64,000 nucleotides of DNA from Oribacterium parvum ACB1 (GTDB lineage Bacteria > Bacillota > Clostridia > Lachnospirales > Lachnospiraceae): assembly GCF_000238055.2 (NCBI RefSeq), contig NZ_KE148312.1:134001-198000 (forward strand), given 5' to 3'. Under the pieces are notes generated by a model that worked only from the letters and a program-made list of their open reading frames with translations, did no database searches and was not told the origin of the DNA. The stretch's first letter is position 1, and every line of letters starts with the position of its first letter. Shown piece after piece: positions 60,836 through 64,000 of the stretch. Both the position numbers and the translations under genes were made by a program.

Positions 60836-61631
60836 ATTTCAAATGTATATTAAGCGTGGGCATCTTGGGCTAAAGGGTTTACCCATAATGGTCAATAATG
60901 AGCTGAAAGCACTTTGGTCCAACAAACAAATTATCTATAGTAGTTTGATTTCCCCTATTTTATATTTCTTATTTTATTCTGTAGGTATTCAGGCTACATT
61001 TGGAGATATATCCTTCAACGGAACGACTGTAAGTTTTCTGTCCTATTCTTTAATCGGTATTTTTGCCATGTCGTTATTTAAAGAAATGTACCAATGCGTT
61101 TATCGCATGATAACGGACAAGCGTTGGGGACTTTTAAGCTTAAAGATTCTGAACGGCATTCATCCGGCAATTTATATACTCGGAATTGCAACCTTTCCAA
61201 TCGTAGGAGTTGTAATTCAAGCTACCATTTTATATATTCTTTCCTTTTTTGTTGGTGGATCTTTTTCGTTTTATAGATTTTGCATGATCATCGTTTTTTT
61301 AATGATTAGTGTGCTGTTTTGGGCTTCTATCCTGATTTGTGTTGCGTTACTGATAAAAAATTATAAGCAGCGAGACTTTGTGATGGACACCCTGTTGGTG
61401 CCAATTCTTTTTGCCGCACCATTATTTTATTCCTTTGACAATGCGCCATTCATTCTAAAATGTATTTCACGCATTAATCCCTTAACATATCAAGTTGATG
61501 CCATGCGTACAATCGCATTCGGCATTCCGGATTTCACTACAATTTGCATCGTTTTAGTTTTCACAGTTGTGGCATATTTATTCGCTATATTCTGTCTTAG
61601 TAATACCAATTTCAAAAATGATGAACATTAA
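60828..61631 (+). CDS. ABC-2 type permease
   Basis: A 267-residue membrane protein with six helices. NNELKALWSNKQIIYSSLISPILYFLFYS is the typical amphipathic entry helix and first transmembrane helix. SLFKEMYQCVYRMITDKRWGLL is in the coupling loop, and INPLTYQVDAMRTIAFG precedes the last helix, a hallmark of the ABC-2 family. Coupled to the ATPase by an 8-bp overlap. The 180 bp behind it contain a hairpin (TCTTATTTC/GAAATAAGA) and a short coding-like remnant, but no gene. Confidence 0.88.
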   Translation: MRKFQMYIKRGHLGLKGLPIMVNNELKALWSNKQIIYSSLISPILYFLFYSVGIQATFGDISFNGTTVSFLSYSLIGIFAMSLFKEMYQCVYRMITDKRWGLLSLKILNGIHPAIYILGIATFPIVGVVIQATILYILSFFVGGSFSFYRFCMIIVFLMISVLFWASILICVALLIKNYKQRDFVMDTLLVPILFAAPLFYSFDNAPFILKCISRINPLTYQVDAMRTIAFGIPDFTTICIVLVFTVVAYLFAIFCLSNTNFKNDEH

Positions 61632-61814
61632 TCAGAACTCTATATCCGGTGAAAACTTATGCCTTAAATTCTAAAATAGTGAGGTCTTATTTCAAAATGG
61701 AAATAAGAGACTGAGTGATGAAGCATTGGTGGCGATAATATTAATGATTGCGGAGTCGAAGCCGGGAGTGGTGCAGGAAGAAATTCCGGTTCTGAAGAGA
61801 AAGAAGTGAAAAGT

Positions 61815-62804
61815 ATGATTTTAGAAACAGAAAGACTTATCCTCCGTCCGTGGGAAGAAACGGATGCAGAGGAATGCTATAAATATGCGAAAGATCCGCG
61901 AGTAGGCCCGATTGCAGGGTGGCCTGTACACACAAGTGAAGGGGACAGCAGACAGGTTATTAGGAATGTGCTGATGGTACCGGAGACCTACGCTATTGTG
62001 CTAAAGGAAACAGGACTTCCCATTGGCAGCATCGGCCTTCACCACAATGATCTTGCAGAAAAGGAGGATGAGGCAGAGCTTGGCTACTGGCTGGGAGTTG
62101 ATTATTGGGGACAGGGCCTTGTGCCGGAGGCGGCAAGAGAGCTGCTGCGTCATGCCTTTCTTGATCTGAACCTTGTTCGTATCTGGTGTGGTTATTATGA
62201 TGGTAACGATAAATCAAAGCGTGTTCAGGAAAAGCTGGGATTCAAGTATCAATGGACTACCGGAGATGCACCTGTGCCACAGATGGGCGAAACAAGAAAG
62301 GGACACGTAAGCCTACTAACGAAAGAAGAGTGGGGAAAGCTCATTACGCTTTATACCCCATCTTTGGAAGATCTTTGGTTTCTACAAAAGATGATGGCAG
62401 ATATGGAAACCATGTCGTATAACCGGGCATGGGGAGGTACAATTCCTTTTCCGAAAGAGGAATGGCGTGGCTGGTATGATTACTGGATTATAAAGCACGA
62501 AGGCAAACGATATTACAGATATTTAAAGGATAACACCGGTCATTTTATTGGAGAGATTGCCTATCATTACGATAGTGATCGAAAGCTTTATCTCGCAGAT
62601 ATCATAGTCTATGCTCCATACAGAAAAAAAGGCTATGGCGGAATTGGATTGGATTTGCTGTGCAATGCCGCTAAACAGAATGGCGTAAAACTGCTCTATG
62701 ACGATCTCGCCATAGATAATCCGGCAATCACAATGTTTCTAAAGAATGGATTTATGGAAGAATACAGAACACACGAAATAATCATGCTAAAAAAAGAACT
62801 GTGA
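61815..62804 (+). CDS. Double GNAT-domain acetyltransferase, copy 2
   Basis: Same 329-residue two-domain architecture as the gene at 56,332, in the same orientation. Differences cluster lightly (for example FLDLNLV for FEDLKLA, KEEWGKL for KDEWENL) and most look conservative, so both copies are probably functional. I chose the ATG at 61,815, which gives the same length as copy 1; an in-frame GTG at 61,806 is also possible. The direct repeats of about 990 bp enclose the SOD and ABC-2 genes and allow homologous recombination. Confidence 0.85.
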   Translation: MILETERLILRPWEETDAEECYKYAKDPRVGPIAGWPVHTSEGDSRQVIRNVLMVPETYAIVLKETGLPIGSIGLHHNDLAEKEDEAELGYWLGVDYWGQGLVPEAARELLRHAFLDLNLVRIWCGYYDGNDKSKRVQEKLGFKYQWTTGDAPVPQMGETRKGHVSLLTKEEWGKLITLYTPSLEDLWFLQKMMADMETMSYNRAWGGTIPFPKEEWRGWYDYWIIKHEGKRYYRYLKDNTGHFIGEIAYHYDSDRKLYLADIIVYAPYRKKGYGGIGLDLLCNAAKQNGVKLLYDDLAIDNPAITMFLKNGFMEEYRTHEIIMLKKEL

Positions 62805-62818
62805 AGATAGATTTCTCA

Positions 62819-62977
62819 CTACTTTTTGACACCGAAAAATATTAAAGCAATTCCCAACAGAGCAAGAAGAACTCTCCACACTATACCGGATAGTCCCAGC
62901 ATCATCGGAAGTGGAAGTGTTGCGCTGATTAAAAGAATAATAAATCCGACTATTATCAAAACAGTACCCTTTTTCAT
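62819..62977 (-). CDS. 52-residue membrane protein
   Basis: A minus-strand frame starting MKKGTVLIIVGFIILLIS, with two transmembrane helices separated by PLPMMLGLSGIVW, and ending IFFGVKK. GGAGG lies five bases before the ATG. The overall hydrophobic hairpin with Lys ends is typical of genuine small membrane proteins. Function unknown. It converges on the second GNAT gene, with 14 bp between the stops. Confidence 0.6.
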   Translation of the reverse strand: MKKGTVLIIVGFIILLISATLPLPMMLGLSGIVWRVLLALLGIALIFFGVKK

Positions 62978-63133
62978 AATGCCTCCATTTTTTAGTTAAT
63001 ATTTAAATCAAATCTTTTTCATTGCCCCTTAATGACCATGAACAAAATGATAATATAGGGAAAAGAATTGATGCTTGAAAATCTCGTACAACTATAGGTA
63101 TTCTATCAGAAAAATTCTATAAATTGAATCTTC

Positions 63134-63382
63134 ATGATAAAAAATGATAGTAAACGCAAGAATCCAGCCAAAGACCCGGGAGGAATTTATTATGCCGGAA
63201 TATGGCAGGAACTGGTTCTGAAGGACAATAAAGATTCGGAAAATTGGGCAAAGAGCATGTTTTGATGTGCAAAATTATGCACATTTCTATTACAAAGGAC
63301 AGATTATTTTTGCTCCATGGATGAATGAAAAGTCACAGAGATTACCTTAGCCGGATCACGAGAGCAAAGGAGGCAACTGAAC
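63134..63382 (+). pseudogene. Frameshifted fragment of an unrecognised protein
   Basis: A frame from ATG 63,134 reads KNPAKDPGGIYYAGIWQELVLKDNKDSENWAKSMF, then TGA (63,263). Apparent continuation occurs in other frames (FYYKGQIIFAPWMNEK, then TEITLAGSREQRRQLN), which reads straight into the DUF1848 gene. I do not recognise the family. Frameshifts make a functional product unlikely. Confidence 0.35.
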
Positions 63383-64000
63383 TTGATTATTAACACGGGA
63401 CAGAGGACGGACATTCCCGCCTTCTATGCGGAATGGTTTGCAAACAGGCTGAAAGAGGGCTTTGTTTGTGTACGAAATCCCTATAATCCGAATCAAGTCA
63501 GTCGCTACCGTCTTGATCCTTCCGTGGTGGATGTCATTGGTTTTTGCACGAAAAATCCGGCTCCCATGTTCCCGTTTATGGAGCTTTTAAAGTCGTATGG
63601 ACAATACTGGTTTGTTAGCATTACACCTTATGGAAAAGATATAGAACCGAATGTGCCGGATAAACATTTGCTCATAGAGCATTTCAAGCATCTTTCCATG
63701 CAGCTGGGAGTGAATTCTATCGGGTGGCGATACGACCCGATTTTTCTGTCTGAAAGATATAGCAAAGACTATCATTTGAAAGCATTTGAGCAGATTGCTA
63801 CGGCATTGGAAGGATATACGAAAACCGTTGTTATCAGCTTTGTAGACCTTTACCCAAAGGTGAAGCGGAACTTTCCGGAGCTTCAGGCGCTTGAGAAGGA
63901 AGACAGACTTCTACTGGGAAAGTCTATGATTGAGATTGCTCATGCCCATGGCATGGCCTTGAAGCCCTGTGCGGAGGGAGATGAACTGGCTGAGTATGGG
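63383..64000 (+). CDS. DUF1848 family protein (partial, runs off the window)
   Basis: 206 residues are visible. The start IINTGQRTDIPAFYAEWFANRLKEGFVCVRNPYNPNQVSRYRL, the FCTKNPAPM segment with a conserved Cys, LGVNSIGWRYDPIFLS, and the KTVVISFVDLYPKVKRNF region belong to DUF1848, proteins with a radical-SAM-like look and unknown function. Initiation is at TTG 63,383 with AAAGGAGG nine bases upstream. The cysteine-rich C-terminus expected for the family lies beyond the window. Confidence 0.8.
   Translation, partial: MIINTGQRTDIPAFYAEWFANRLKEGFVCVRNPYNPNQVSRYRLDPSVVDVIGFCTKNPAPMFPFMELLKSYGQYWFVSITPYGKDIEPNVPDKHLLIEHFKHLSMQLGVNSIGWRYDPIFLSERYSKDYHLKAFEQIATALEGYTKTVVISFVDLYPKVKRNFPELQALEKEDRLLLGKSMIEIAHAHGMALKPCAEGDELAEYG

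Overview
The window looks like a chromosome segment of a low-to-moderate GC Gram-positive Clostridia member, most likely Lachnospiraceae (possibly Oribacterium-like; genus not settled). The signs are strong AGGAGG-type ribosome sites, TTG/GTG starts, an atpBEF(HA)GDC operon, an Lrp-aminotransferase pair, glycogen metabolism genes, and accessory DNA full of Firmicute ICE debris (relaxase, RepA_N, KilA-N, RhuM, Fic, AbiE).

Positions 1-24,900 are core-type DNA. They hold an unknown charged protein, a HAD phosphatase, murA, rpiB, a PHP phosphoesterase and exonuclease III, with a long imperfect inverted repeat between the convergent rpiB and PHP genes. Next come a signal-peptidase-like protein lacking both catalytic residues, an SH3b membrane protein, and the F1Fo ATP synthase operon, in which the delta and alpha subunits form one 673-residue protein. 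Then follow an AIR-synthase-like protein, an Lrp/AsnC regulator with its aminotransferase, a GH13 protein that has lost its catalytic residues, the glycogen branching enzyme, a lysozyme-like/DUF1304 fusion, and an RlmD-type 23S rRNA methyltransferase.

Positions 24,900-53,400 are a visibly AT-richer mosaic island. A damaged second copy of the 3' end of the rlmD gene lies at its right side (53,403-53,927), so the 3' end of this gene is a plausible integration site. The island carries a TetR-controlled MacB-type ABC exporter, a WYL-regulated operon that looks like protection against cyclopropane-type DNA alkylators (GyrI-like, ClbS/DfsB-like, SPL-type radical SAM), an AbiE antitoxin with a truncated toxin, and two complete paralogous modules. 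Each module has a TetR regulator, an ECF transporter (S, T and double ATPase) and a heterodimeric ABC exporter-type pair. The two modules have opposite internal gene order and each has its own palindromic operator. A Fic-like and a Schlafen/AlbA-type protein follow.

Positions 53,400-64,000 are a second accessory zone. It has an EEP-nuclease/unknown two-gene unit, a graveyard of RhuM and winged-helix fragments, two nearly identical double-GNAT genes as direct repeats about 5.5 kb apart, a decayed YkvI gene, superoxide dismutase, an ABC-2 transporter, and the start of a DUF1848 gene that runs off the end.

I saw no rRNA, tRNA, CRISPR array or intact transposase or integrase. Family names come from recognising motifs by eye; no database search was run.
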